NCBI RefSeq assembly: GCF_001693515.2
Contig: NZ_CP042968.1
Span: 868,001 to 932,000, forward strand
DNA: 64,000 nucleotides
From: Bradyrhizobium paxllaeri
Lineage (GTDB): Bacteria; Pseudomonadota; Alphaproteobacteria; Rhizobiales; Xanthobacteraceae
Reading direction: 5' to 3'
Part shown: positions 26,261 through 35,346 of the stretch, in pieces
How the letters are laid out: the number at the start of each line of letters is the position of its first letter
How positions within the stretch are numbered: the stretch's first letter is position 1
Made by a program: the position numbers and the translations under genes
The notes under the pieces: model-generated
Told to the model about the DNA's origin: nothing
The model's database searches: none
What the model saw: only the letters and a program-made list of their open reading frames with translations

Positions 26261-28777
26261 CTAGTCTCTCGCTCTTTCGAGCGCGTGCCGCATCAGCTTT
26301 TGCTCACTGCCCGTCATTTGCGTCGCGCCAAGTTTGTAGGTGAGCTTGTCGATTTTGCCGGTGAACCGGAACGGCAGCTTGTAGCTGTCGTCCACTGCGG
26401 TGCGGGTATCACTGCCGATGTCAAAGGTCTCGTCGATCGCCATCAGGAAAGGAATCGAGTGCGGCATCGACTTCTTGGCGACCTGCTTGCCATCAACCGT
26501 GAGAACACCGGTGCCGCCCTTGCCGGGGCCGGGTCCATCGTACTTGAAGTCAAACACGATCGTGTGCTTGCCGGGCTTGAGCGCGTGGCCAAAGACATCG
26601 CGACTTCCCAGGCCGGCCTCCCAGCGATACCGCTTGAGATTGAGCATATTGTAGGAAAACACCGGCTTTCCCTTGAGCAGATAGAGGCCGTATCCGCCGA
26701 AGCGGCCGCCCAGCGTGGCGATCATTCCTTCCGCGCCGCCCTGGGGAACGGTTATCTCGGCGGTGATGGTATAGTCCTTGTTGAGGATGCTAGGAGCGTT
26801 ACCGTCGGGAATGCCGGCATTCTCTCCCTTGAACGTGAAGACACTTCGCCCGGCGGTCGCGCTTGGCCGCGGCGTCACGAGACGGGGCAGGACCGAGTTG
26901 TCCAGTGGCAAGACCTGGTATTTTGCCGCCTCCGTCAGGAACAGTGCCTGCATCTCCTTCAGCTTGTCGGGATTCTTCGCAGCGAGGTCGTTGTTTTGCG
27001 AAAAGTCCTCGGTGATGTTGTACAACTCCCATTTGTAGTCGTTGATCTCGGGCAGCTTCGCCGTTCCCAAGACCCACGGCGGCACCGGCGGCGTCGTCGC
27101 GGCATACCAGCCATTGTTGTAGATTCCGCGATTGGCAAACATCTCGAAATACTGGGTTTCGCGTTTTGATGGCGCGTTGGCGTTTGCCTTGTCGAACGTG
27201 TAGGCCATGCTCACGCCTTCGATCGGCTTTTGCGCGATGCCGTTGACCGTGGCGGGCGCCGCGATGCCGCATGCTTCGAGGATCGTCGGCACGATGTCGA
27301 TGATGTGGTGGAACTGGCTGCGGATGCCACCGGCGTCCTTGATGCGGCCGGGCCACGATATCGCCATGCCTTGTCGTGTACCGCCGAAGTGCGATGCCAC
27401 CTGCTTGGTCCATTTGAACGGCGTGTCGAACGCCCACGACCAGGCCACCGACATGTGCGGGTAGGTCTTGTCGGAGCCCCAGGCTTCATAGTTCAGCATC
27501 AGCTCGGCTTCCGGGAGGTCCAGAATGGCGTTGTAGGCGGTCATCTGGTTCGGAGTGCCCTCGAGGGTGCCCTCGGCGCTCGTGCCATTGTCGCCGCTGA
27601 TATAGATGATCAGCGTGTTGTCGAGCTTGCCCATGTCCTGGACGGCCTGGATAACGCGGCCGATCTCATAGTCGGTATAGGCGGCGTAGCCGGCAAACAC
27701 CTCAGCCTCGCGCGCGTACAGCTTTTTTCGCACGAAGGAAAGCGAGTCCCACTTCGGCAGCGTATCCGGCCAGGGCGTCAGCTGGGTATTCTCGGGGATG
27801 ACCCCGAGCTTCTTCTGGTTGGCGAAGATCTGCTCGCGCAGCTTCTCCCAGCCCATGTCGAACTTGCCCTTGAACTTGTCGATCCATTCCTTCCTGGGCT
27901 GGTGCGGCGAATGCGTGCCACCCGGCACGTAGTAGACAAAGAACGGCTTGTCCGGCGCGGCGGCGTTCAAGCCGTTCATGTAGTTGATGGCGTCATCGGC
28001 CATGTCGGTGATGAGGTTGTAGTTTTGCTTTCCGATCCATGGAAATACCTGGGTCGTATTGCGAAACAGGTAGGGCGTCCACTGGTCGGTCTCGCCGCCC
28101 ATGAATCCGTAGAAGTATTCGAAGCCCATGCCGATCGGCCACTGGTCGAATGGTCCGGCCGCGCTGTACAGATAGGTCGGAGTGTTGTGGTTCTTGCCAA
28201 ACCACGACGTGGCATATCCGTTGTCGCGCAGAATGGTTCCGATCGTTGCGCTCTCCTGGCCGATGACGGAATTGTAGCCGGGGTAGCCGGTAGACATTTC
28301 ACCGATGACGCCATACCCGACCGAATGATGGTTGCGGCCGGTGATCAGCGCGGCGCGTGTCGGCGAGCACAGTGCGGTCGAGTTAAACTGGGTATAACGC
28401 AGGCCGGCGTTGGCGATGCGATCCATGTTCGGGGTCGGGATCACGCCGCCGAAGGTACCGGAAACGCCATAACCCTGGTCGTCGGTCATGATCAGCAGCA
28501 CGTTTGGCGCCCCTTTGGGCGGAGCGACGGACGGCGGCCAATACGGCTTGGAATCCTTGGCCGTTTCGTTGATCACGCCGCCGAACTTCGGGGGCTCCGG
28601 CGGCAGTTGTTTGCCGTCGATCGTCATCGTAGCGCCGGGCGTGCCCGGGGTGCCCGTGATTTGCTGGGCGGCTGCGGATCCAGCGAGAAGAGCTGGAAAT
28701 GCGACGAGCAGGGTCGCAAGACCGGTGGCCAATAGCCATTTCTGTTTCGGCCGACACTTGTCTTGTTCAGCGATCAT
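26261..28777 (-). CDS. Periplasmic arylsulfatase (type I, Cys-type)
   Basis: An 838-residue exported sulfatase with a signal peptide ending about residue 38. The catalytic signature is ALCSPTRAALITGRN, with Cys137 converted to formylglycine in active enzymes. Metal ligands include DDQGYG (Asp99-Asp100) and SGDNGT. The sulfatase domain fills residues 85-620. A C-terminal beta-sandwich-like domain (about 640-830, with GGRFGGYGLYLLKGKPVF and HTIVFDFKYDG) resembles a lectin or laminin-G fold, common in large arylsulfatases of this group. It releases sulfate from organic sulfate esters. A DUF1254/DUF1214 gene is immediately upstream on the same strand. The true substrate is unknown. Confidence 0.94.
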   Translation of the reverse strand: MIAEQDKCRPKQKWLLATGLATLLVAFPALLAGSAAAQQITGTPGTPGATMTIDGKQLPPEPPKFGGVINETAKDSKPYWPPSVAPPKGAPNVLLIMTDDQGYGVSGTFGGVIPTPNMDRIANAGLRYTQFNSTALCSPTRAALITGRNHHSVGYGVIGEMSTGYPGYNSVIGQESATIGTILRDNGYATSWFGKNHNTPTYLYSAAGPFDQWPIGMGFEYFYGFMGGETDQWTPYLFRNTTQVFPWIGKQNYNLITDMADDAINYMNGLNAAAPDKPFFVYYVPGGTHSPHQPRKEWIDKFKGKFDMGWEKLREQIFANQKKLGVIPENTQLTPWPDTLPKWDSLSFVRKKLYAREAEVFAGYAAYTDYEIGRVIQAVQDMGKLDNTLIIYISGDNGTSAEGTLEGTPNQMTAYNAILDLPEAELMLNYEAWGSDKTYPHMSVAWSWAFDTPFKWTKQVASHFGGTRQGMAISWPGRIKDAGGIRSQFHHIIDIVPTILEACGIAAPATVNGIAQKPIEGVSMAYTFDKANANAPSKRETQYFEMFANRGIYNNGWYAATTPPVPPWVLGTAKLPEINDYKWELYNITEDFSQNNDLAAKNPDKLKEMQALFLTEAAKYQVLPLDNSVLPRLVTPRPSATAGRSVFTFKGENAGIPDGNAPSILNKDYTITAEITVPQGGAEGMIATLGGRFGGYGLYLLKGKPVFSYNMLNLKRYRWEAGLGSRDVFGHALKPGKHTIVFDFKYDGPGPGKGGTGVLTVDGKQVAKKSMPHSIPFLMAIDETFDIGSDTRTAVDDSYKLPFRFTGKIDKLTYKLGATQMTGSEQKLMRHALERARD

Positions 28778-28931
28778 GGGATTTTCTCCACTCGTGTGAC
28801 GCAGCGAACGTGAGTCGTGACGAATACCCTTCCCAGAATCTCTTGCGCAAAAGCTCTGGTCTGCTCCTCGTCAGGGCTTTCGTGTTTGCGCGACCGGCCG
28901 CCGGCGCCGAAGCCCCGGCGGCCGTCAACGC

Positions 28932-30389
28932 TCATTGAGCCGAAATGCCTACCGTTGTTTGCGACTTCGTGACCGGCGGCGGATTCCATTTGCCGGTCAG
29001 CGCTTCCGACTTCGGTGCGTACAGACGCATCGTCAGATTGAATGGCCCCTTGGGCGCGGGAAGCCAGTTGGCTTCAAGCTCCTTGCCGGGGCTGGCGTTC
29101 TGGAAATAGAGATCGAGCGAACCGTCCGCATTGTATTTGAACGGCATCCAGCTGCTCACCGCAAAGCGGTTCAGGACGTTGCCGACCTGGAAGCCTTCTG
29201 GATCGTAGAGTGTGATCGACCAGAACGCGTTGACCGGCGGCGCTGCGCCCTTGTCGAAGGTGATGGTGTATTTGTTGGCGCCATCGAGCGGCTTGCCGGA
29301 TTCGTCGGCGAGGTTGAGTGGATAGATGGCATCCTCGGGCAAATTGGCGCCAAGCCCCACTTGCGAGACGATCGCCCGCTTCAGATAGTAGTTGCCGTAG
29401 ACGCCCATCGTGTCGGTGTTCATCGACCAGCCATTGGCGACGCGGGCCAGCGTCGGCACTTTCCAGGCCATCAGCTTTTGTCCGTCCTGCGGCGCGGTTT
29501 CGATCGCTCTCTGCACCGCCGGATCGAGCTTGCCGATGTCAAAGCTTTTGCCGGGCTCGATACCGATTTTCTTCATCTGCGCGATGATCGGCTCGTCGGT
29601 GATGTGAGGCGAGTGAACCTTGAGCAGCTCGGCGGCATTGGCGAAATACACGCCTGCCGACATGCTATCGACCTGGACCTTTGGCGGCGTCTTCATGTCG
29701 ATGCTCGGGTCCGGCTTGAACTCGACCGGCCTGGGAGCCTTGCCATACTCGGAAAGCAGCGCGACCTTGTAGCCGGCCTGGATTTTTCGGACCGCATCGT
29801 AGTCGTGCGGGCCATCTGTCTTGGTCCGGCCAATCACCCAGACGTAAGACGTTGGCGCTTCGATCCGTTGGGTGTCTTTCGGAAGCTTGAACTCCTCCAC
29901 AAACCTGTCGCGCAGGTCCGGCCGCCAACCCGGAGGCGTGATCAGAAACGTCCCGGCCCCGGTGCCCGTCGTTCGCCAGCCCGGCGAAGCAAACACGTCG
30001 GTCCACATGTCGAGCATCGGCAGCAGATAGTAGCGCCCATTCGTATCCGGTGCTGAGATCACCACAGGCTCTTTCGACATGTCCAGCCATGCAGTGGAGT
30101 ATAAAGTGTCGAAGTTCGAACGAACGACACCCCTGAAGTCCGCAGGTGGATATTCGGGTACGTTATTGAACATGTTCATCGGACCCTTCCCCATTTCCTT
30201 GTCTGGCCCGATGTTGGTAAATTGCTTTCGCGTGACGTCCATCGACAGCAGCGGGTAGAAATAGAGGTAGGCGTCGACCGCGATCGCGTGCGCTTCCTGT
30301 TCGGTGATGGGCGCCTGCGCCAGCGCCGCGGGCGCAGCCGCTGCGCCGATACAGAGAGACAATGTCAGGGGCAGAATTTGCTTTAGCAT
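28932..30389 (-). CDS. DUF1254/DUF1214 domain secreted protein
   Basis: A 485-residue protein with start at 30389, where AGGAGGAGG precedes the ATG; an upstream in-frame extension lacks this. The signal peptide ends near ALAQAP. The N-terminal DUF1254 part contains AIAVDAYLYFYPLLSMDVTRKQ and VRSNFDTLYSTAWLDMSKEP; the C-terminal DUF1214 part has NAFWSITLYDPEGF and the final NASPGKELEANWLPAPKGPF motif. Such proteins are common, secreted and of unknown activity; the Tyr/Asp/Trp-rich core suggests a carbohydrate- or ligand-binding beta fold. It is the first of three possibly linked exported proteins. Confidence 0.9.
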   Translation of the reverse strand: MLKQILPLTLSLCIGAAAAPAALAQAPITEQEAHAIAVDAYLYFYPLLSMDVTRKQFTNIGPDKEMGKGPMNMFNNVPEYPPADFRGVVRSNFDTLYSTAWLDMSKEPVVISAPDTNGRYYLLPMLDMWTDVFASPGWRTTGTGAGTFLITPPGWRPDLRDRFVEEFKLPKDTQRIEAPTSYVWVIGRTKTDGPHDYDAVRKIQAGYKVALLSEYGKAPRPVEFKPDPSIDMKTPPKVQVDSMSAGVYFANAAELLKVHSPHITDEPIIAQMKKIGIEPGKSFDIGKLDPAVQRAIETAPQDGQKLMAWKVPTLARVANGWSMNTDTMGVYGNYYLKRAIVSQVGLGANLPEDAIYPLNLADESGKPLDGANKYTITFDKGAAPPVNAFWSITLYDPEGFQVGNVLNRFAVSSWMPFKYNADGSLDLYFQNASPGKELEANWLPAPKGPFNLTMRLYAPKSEALTGKWNPPPVTKSQTTVGISAQ

Positions 30390-30965
30390 GTCGCCTCCTC
30401 CTGTTCTGATGTGTTCAAGGTTCTGGAGTTGCCGCCTGCGTCTGATCCCGGTTTTCCTTGTGCTTGCGGGAAATTCCGCTTCCGGATGTTCGAAGATCAA
30501 TCAGACGCATTCTAGCGGCTCATGAAGTGGTGCGTATCGCCAAGAAGAACGTGCATCATCGCTGCAAAAAAAGCTTCGCGCCGGGGACCGGAAGAACCGG
30601 GCTCTGTCGGCCTTGTATACAAGCCTGCGTTGTAGAATCCGCCTCGTGCAGGGTATTGGTATTGACCTATGTCAAGGCGTCGTCTCACGCGCAATTTTCT
30701 GCGCGCTTTCTTGATGATCGCAGGCGTATCCTGCTGCACCATTCCTGGGCCGTGCGAAGGGCGCCGGCAATGCAGGTATCGGGAAGCTCCTAAAGTTCAA
30801 GATGCACGAAAAACGCGCGCGTATTGAAGGCGCGCTGCAAGATTCCGATAATCAATTTAAGCGAGCCTGCGCGAGGCGACACTATGATGGGTGGGGCCAT
30901 GATCCCGGGCAGAACGAACCGGGGACACCCCGGCCGTGCAATTGGTTCGAATTTGGATTTTAGTG
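30390..30965. other. Intergenic region with an FNR/FixK-like dyad
   Basis: About 575 bases between the DUF1254 gene and a small plus-strand gene. Frames over 60 codons here have no ribosome site and odd composition. The notable element is the TTGAC-N4-GTCAA dyad at 30662-30675. The segment 30800-30860 is AT-richer than average. Confidence 0.5.
30662..30675. promoter_or_regulatory. FNR/FixK-like box TTGACCTATGTCAA
   Basis: A perfect dyad TTGAC-CTAT-GTCAA matching the TTGA-N6-TCAA core recognised by CRP/FNR-family regulators such as FixK2. The nearest genes are the DUF1254 gene on the minus strand (start 273 bases away) and a small gene on the plus strand (start about 290 bases away), so the target is uncertain. 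Confidence 0.5.
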
Positions 30966-31262
30966 ATGCAACAAAAAGTAATTGAATTTCCCGGCACGGC
31001 TGAAGTCATGCCGGGGCCGTCGGCGGTGGCGCCGCCCTCGATCGAGCCGATATGGACGGTCGTCGATTCATTGTCTCGCACGCTGGATTGCATCAAGACC
31101 ATGTGCGCGGATGCGCCGACCGGGCCGGTCCGTGACAAGCTTGAGATCGAACGGGCCAACCTCGTCATCGGGCTCTTTGTTGCCCGGGTCGCGGCGATGC
31201 GGGTGTCCTTGGGAGAGCCCGCCGCGGAACGGGCGGCCGATCGGATTGCCAGCCGCGGCTAG
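30966..31262 (+). CDS. Hypothetical protein, 98 residues
   Basis: A frame from the ATG at 30966: MQQKVIEFPGTAEVMPGP, a proline-rich linker, then two amphipathic helices (PIWTVVDSLSRTLDCIKTM; EIERANLVIGLFVARVAAMRVS). No signal peptide or membrane span. The ribosome site is weak. It converges with the cupin gene, 12 bases apart. I do not recognise the family; codon use looks coding. Confidence 0.65.
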   Translation: MQQKVIEFPGTAEVMPGPSAVAPPSIEPIWTVVDSLSRTLDCIKTMCADAPTGPVRDKLEIERANLVIGLFVARVAAMRVSLGEPAAERAADRIASRG

Positions 31263-31274
31263 TGGCGGGCCGCC

Positions 31275-31808
31275 TTATCGCGCGGCGCTTCTCCATAGCT
31301 TCACCAGCGGTCCGTCTTCGCCCCGCACCGGATCGGTCTTCGGCAGCTTCACTTCCGGGATCGTCTTCAACGCCTTGGCGTGGTTCTCCGGCGTCGGGCG
31401 CGTGATCTGCATCGGCGGTCCCGGCGGATAGGCGCCGACGACGCAGAAATCGGGGCTGGCGAACACGCATTGATGCCCGGTGCCGGCGGGAAGGATGGCG
31501 ACGTCGCCGGGCGTGATCTCGAGCTCCTTGCCGCTGTTACCGCCGAAGCGGACGCGCGCGCGGCCACGGGCGACGCCGAGCGCCTCGTGCACGGTGGCGT
31601 GGTAATGCACATAGTCATAGACGCCGTTGCGCCACATCGCGCCCCAGCCATTGGCGCCGAACAATCCCTCGATGGTCTTTTCCGGATGATCGTTCGCGAC
31701 ATCGACCGCGCCCTTGTAAACCAGGAACGGTAGCGGATTGTTGGGCACGAGGCCGTCATCTTCGAAGATGAAGGTGAGCGGCTCGATATCGGCGCTGACG
31801 ACGGACAT
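31275..31808 (-). CDS. Cupin-domain protein
   Basis: A 177-residue protein from the ATG at 31808 (MSVVSADIEPLTFIFED); the frame extends to 31877 but there it enters a repeat. A cupin barrel is seen in VYDYVHYHATVHEALGVARG (His-x-His pattern) and GDVAILPAGTGHQCVFASPDF (second motif with His). It probably binds a metal. Cupins of this size range from sugar isomerases to dioxygenases and binding proteins, so no reaction is assigned. Confidence 0.85.
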   Translation of the reverse strand: MSVVSADIEPLTFIFEDDGLVPNNPLPFLVYKGAVDVANDHPEKTIEGLFGANGWGAMWRNGVYDYVHYHATVHEALGVARGRARVRFGGNSGKELEITPGDVAILPAGTGHQCVFASPDFCVVGAYPPGPPMQITRPTPENHAKALKTIPEVKLPKTDPVRGEDGPLVKLWRSAAR

Positions 31809-31824
31809 GGCTTTGCTCCGATGT

Positions 31825-31918
31825 GTAGGGTGGGCAAAGGAGCGTAGCGACGTGCCCACCACTCTAACCGAATACACGACGTGAGATGGTGGGCACGCTT
31901 CGCTTTGCCCACCCTACG
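31825..31918. repeat. Dispersed palindromic repeat, GTAGGGTGGGCAAAG type
   Basis: GTAGGGTGGGCAAAG at the left and CTTTGCCCACCCTAC at the right, with inner GTGCCCACCA/TGGTGGGCAC arms. It lies between the cupin and thioesterase genes. Confidence 0.85.
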
Positions 31919-31947
31919 CTCTATAACGTCAAACCAAACTCCGCCCC

Positions 31948-32442
31948 TCACGTTCCCTTCGGAATCTCGAAAACCAGACACGTCGTCGTCGCATGCGCGA
32001 GCAGCCGGCCGTTCGCGTCGGTAATACGCGCTTCCGCCGTCGCGGCGCGGCGGCCGACATTGAGCGTCTTGCCCTCGGTGCGGACGGTGCCGGTATCCTT
32101 GCTCATGCCCCTGATGAAGGAGATCTTGAATTCCAGCGTGGTGTAGCCGGTGCCGGCGGGTAGCGCGGTTTGCACCGCAAGCCCCATCGCCGAATCCAGC
32201 AGGATCGCGGCATAGCCGCCATGCACCGAGCCGATCGGATTGTAGTGCCGGAAGCCCGGCACGCTGTGGAACACGACGTGGCCTTTCTCGGCGGTGGACT
32301 CGAACGGCTCGACATTCTGCATGATCGGCGGCGAGGGCAGTTTGCCCGCGAACATGGCGCGGACGAAGTCGAGGCCCGACATCGATGCCATCACATGCGT
32401 CGGCGTTACGCCGTATTCGACGGCGGCGGACTTGTCGGGCAT
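31948..32442 (-). CDS. PaaI-family hotdog-fold thioesterase
   Basis: A 164-residue hotdog-fold protein. The central helix segment NPIGSVHGGYAAILLDSAMGLAV carries the HGG motif of the PaaI/YbaW-type thioesterases; the C-terminal strands include TLEFKISFIRGM and AHATTTCLVFEI. Such enzymes hydrolyse acyl- or aryl-CoA thioesters. The specific substrate is not predictable. It reads toward the cupin gene with a palindromic repeat between them. Confidence 0.9.
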   Translation of the reverse strand: MPDKSAAVEYGVTPTHVMASMSGLDFVRAMFAGKLPSPPIMQNVEPFESTAEKGHVVFHSVPGFRHYNPIGSVHGGYAAILLDSAMGLAVQTALPAGTGYTTLEFKISFIRGMSKDTGTVRTEGKTLNVGRRAATAEARITDANGRLLAHATTTCLVFEIPKGT

Positions 32443-32515
32443 GGCAAATTCCCTTCGTTAAATTATGATTATAATATTATACCGCGTGGCGGAGCACTAG
32501 TGCGGCAAATTTTCT

Positions 32516-32632
32516 GTCATGGCCGGGCTAAAGCGCGAAGCGCGTCTTCGCGCTAGTTGTCCCGGCCATCCACGTCTTCGTCGCTGCGGCACTGTAAAAA
32601 CGTGGATGCCCGGGACAAGCCCGGGCATGACG
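32516..32632. repeat. Dispersed palindromic repeat, GTCATGGCCGGG type
   Basis: GTCATGGCCGGG on the left and CCCGGGCATGAC on the right, with internal GCGCGAAGCGCGTCTTCGCGC and the CCACGTCTT/AACGTGG arms. Same family as 36899-37029, the interrupted copy at 47865-49272 and 53243-53325. Confidence 0.85.
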
Positions 32633-32672
32633 ACATGGATGAATATGCGGCGCAGCGTTTAGCGAAAGCGTC

Positions 32673-33863
32673 TTACGCCCGCTTCTTTTCCCGCATCAGA
32701 TCCGCAAACCGCTTGAACAGATAATGCGAGTCGCGCGGGCCGGGCGAGGCTTCGGGGTGGTACTGCACCGAGAACACCGGCTTGTCCTTGAGCTCGATGC
32801 CGCAATTGGAGCCGTCGAACAGCGAGATGTGGGTCTGCGTCGCACCCTCAGGCAGGGTATCCTGGTCCACCGCAAAACCGTGGTTCATGGAGGTGATCTC
32901 GACCTTGCCGGTGGTCTCGTCCTTCACCGGATGATTGGCGCCGTGGTGGCCCTGATGCATCTTCTTGGTCTTGGCACCGACGGCCAGTCCCAGCATCTGG
33001 TGACCGAGGCAGATGCCGAAGGTCGGCGTACCCGACGCGATCACCTCGCGGATCACGGGCACGGCGTATTTGCCTGTGGCCGCCGGGTCGCCCGGGCCGT
33101 TGCTCAGGAAAACGCCGTCCGGCTTCATCGCCAGAATGTCTTCGGCCGATGTCGTCGCCGGCACCACCGTGACCTTGCAGCCTTCACCGGCGAGCAGCCG
33201 CAGAATGTTGCGCTTGATGCCGTAGTCGATCGCGACGACGTTGAACTCCGGCTCGCTCTGGCGGCCAAAACCCTGCTGCCAGGCCCACGGCGTCTCGTCC
33301 CAGGTGAAGCGCTGGCCCGACGTGACCATTGGCACCAGGTCCATGCCTTCGAGGCCGGGCCATTCGCGCGCCTCTTCCTTCAGCCCATGCAGGTCGAACG
33401 TGCCGCTCTTCGAATGCGCGATCACGGCGTTCGGCATGCCCTTGGAGCGGATCAGCGCGGTCAGCGCGCGGGTGTCGATGCCGGAGAGGCCGATGATGCC
33501 GCGGGCGCGCAGCCACTGGTCGAGATGCTTGGTGGCGCGGTAGTTCGAGGGATCGGTAATGGCCGTGCGCAGGATCACGCCGCGCGCGCCCGGCGTCGCC
33601 GCCATGTTCACCGTCTCGATATCCTCGTCGTTGGTGCCGACATTGCCGATATGCGGGAAGGTGAAGGTGATGAGCTGGCCGGCATAGGAGGGATCGGTGA
33701 GGATCTCCTCATAGCCGGTCATCGCGGTATTGAAGCAGACCTCGCCGACGGCGTGGCCTTCCGCGCCGAGGCCAAAACCTTCCAGCACGGTACCATCGGC
33801 AAGCACGAGGAGCGCGGTCGGTTTCTGGTCCGGCCAGGCTGAGGAATTATTGGATGTTGTCAT
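32673..33863 (-). CDS. carA: Carbamoyl-phosphate synthase small subunit (glutamine amidotransferase)
   Basis: A 396-residue protein. The N-terminal CarA-specific domain contains [21 protein letters not shown]. The C-terminal class I glutaminase has the nucleophile in [16 protein letters not shown] and the His/Glu pair in [13 protein letters not shown]. It supplies ammonia to CarB through a tunnel. Its partner carB is at 19280-22744 on the same strand. It is divergent from a YqeY-family gene. Confidence 0.98.
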   Translation of the reverse strand: MTTSNNSSAWPDQKPTALLVLADGTVLEGFGLGAEGHAVGEVCFNTAMTGYEEILTDPSYAGQLITFTFPHIGNVGTNDEDIETVNMAATPGARGVILRTAITDPSNYRATKHLDQWLRARGIIGLSGIDTRALTALIRSKGMPNAVIAHSKSGTFDLHGLKEEAREWPGLEGMDLVPMVTSGQRFTWDETPWAWQQGFGRQSEPEFNVVAIDYGIKRNILRLLAGEGCKVTVVPATTSAEDILAMKPDGVFLSNGPGDPAATGKYAVPVIREVIASGTPTFGICLGHQMLGLAVGAKTKKMHQGHHGANHPVKDETTGKVEITSMNHGFAVDQDTLPEGATQTHISLFDGSNCGIELKDKPVFSVQYHPEASPGPRDSHYLFKRFADLMREKKRA

Positions 33864-34170
33864 GAGCGCACTTCATAGTCGCAAGCGCCCCCGCGCGTCA
33901 AAGCCGGAAGGCCAGAAAACAGGGTGATTCACATGCGTTTGCTGCATATTTGACCGCCGGTTCCGCCGGCCCTCGGTCTTTTGGGCCAAATCCGCCTTAA
34001 ACGGACCGCTAAGGCTTAACCAATTCGAGCCGGTCTCGTTCGTTTCCTGCCCCGCCGGCCGGCCCATAGGCCACTCCCGCAGTGGCGTGGTTCGCCCAGT
34101 CGCTATATAGACGCGGAATCTTCCGATAGACCCAAGGCCCTTCCAGCGGCGCTAATTTCAGTGAGGCACC
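33864..34170. other. Divergent promoter region between carA and the yqeY-like gene
   Basis: About 307 bases that should carry promoters for both genes. I see no strong inverted repeat and no known riboswitch fold; AT-richer stretches occur near 33935-33955 and 34105-34125. No gene-like frame. Confidence 0.5.
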
Positions 34171-34626
34171 ATGCTGCGCGACGACATCAACAATGCGGTC
34201 AAGGAGGCCATGAAGGCGAAGGAGGAGCGCAAGCTCTCCACCCTGCGCATGGTCAATTCGGCGATCAAGAACGCCGATATCGACGCGCGCGGGCAGGGCA
34301 AGCCGCCGCTCTCCGATGCCGACCTGCTCGGCCTCCTGCAGAAGATGATCAAGCAGCGCCAGGAATCCGTCGAGCTCTACGACAAGGGCGGCCGCGCCGA
34401 GCTCGCCGCGCAGGAGCGCGAGGAGATCGCGGTCATTTCCGCCTATCTGCCCAAGCAGATGTCGGACGACGAGGTGAAGGCCGCGATTTCGGCCGCGATC
34501 GCCGAAACCGGCGCCGCCGGCATGAAGGACATGGGCAAGGTGATCGGCGTGCTGCGCGCCAAGTTCGCGGGGCAAATGGATTTCGGCAAAGCCAGCGGCA
34601 TGGTGAAGGCGGCGCTGGCCGGGTAG
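34171..34626 (+). CDS. GatB/YqeY domain protein
   Basis: A 151-residue protein of the YqeY family: [38 protein letters not shown] at the start, the [22 protein letters not shown] linker, and the C-terminal tRNA-binding-like helical domain seen in GatB ([26 protein letters not shown]). The domain is related to the tail of the Glu-tRNA amidotransferase B subunit, but the role of free YqeY is unknown. In many Rhizobiales the gene lies between carA and dnaG; here it keeps carA but dnaG is 19.5 kb away. Confidence 0.95.
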   Translation: MLRDDINNAVKEAMKAKEERKLSTLRMVNSAIKNADIDARGQGKPPLSDADLLGLLQKMIKQRQESVELYDKGGRAELAAQEREEIAVISAYLPKQMSDDEVKAAISAAIAETGAAGMKDMGKVIGVLRAKFAGQMDFGKASGMVKAALAG

Positions 34627-34706
34627 TTTTCCTCGGGAACCTTTCCACCAGCGCCGCATCCAACAGGCTCAAGCTCCGTTGGCACGCGTCGTGGAAAGGC
34701 ATCTCG

Positions 34707-35324
34707 ATGAATCCGAATGTACAGGCACTTAATCGCGCAAGGACATCGCTGTCCGATATCCAGAGGCCTGGTAGGGCCGAGGTCGAAGCGGCCGTTCGCA
34801 CGATCATCCGATGGACGGGCGAAGACCCTGATCGGGACGGCCTGCGCGAGACGCCGGCGCGGGTGACGCGCGCGTTCGAGGAGTTCTTCTCAGGCTATGG
34901 TCAGGACCCCGTCGAAATCCTGAGGAAGACCTTCGAAGAGATCGAAGGCTATGACGAGATGATCGTGCTGCGCGGCATCCGTTTCGAGAGCCATTGCGAG
35001 CACCACATGGCGCCGATCGTCGGCCAGGCCTGGGTGGCCTACATTCCAAACGGCCGCGTGGTCGGCATCAGCAAGCTGGCGCGCGTCGTCGACGTCTACG
35101 CCAGGCGCCTGCAGATTCAGGAAAAGATGACCGCGCAGATCGCCAACACCATCAATGACGTGCTGGAACCGCAGGGCGTCGGCGTCATTATCAAGGCGTC
35201 GCATCACTGCATGACGACGCGCGGCGTGCACAAGCCGGACTCCGATCTCGTGACCAGCCGCATGCTGGGCTGCTTTCGCGACAATGCGCTGACCCGTCAG
35301 GAATTTCTGGGAATGGCGACCTAA
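34707..35324 (+). CDS. folE: GTP cyclohydrolase I (FolE)
   Basis: A 205-residue enzyme starting [11 protein letters not shown] at the ATG at 34707, preceded by GGAAAGG. The zinc and catalytic residues are in [17 protein letters not shown] (Cys and His) and the second half of the motif in [35 protein letters not shown] is the family signature. It converts GTP to dihydroneopterin triphosphate, the first step of folate and pterin synthesis. Confidence 0.98.
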   Translation: MNPNVQALNRARTSLSDIQRPGRAEVEAAVRTIIRWTGEDPDRDGLRETPARVTRAFEEFFSGYGQDPVEILRKTFEEIEGYDEMIVLRGIRFESHCEHHMAPIVGQAWVAYIPNGRVVGISKLARVVDVYARRLQIQEKMTAQIANTINDVLEPQGVGVIIKASHHCMTTRGVHKPDSDLVTSRMLGCFRDNALTRQEFLGMAT

Positions 35325-35346
35325 CGCAACCCAAGCGGAGGACGAC

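Noticed and set aside
30458..30793. 111-codon plus-strand frame in the gap before the 98-residue protein
   Set aside because: No ribosome site, atypical composition with many Arg, Cys and His, and it covers the FNR-like dyad.
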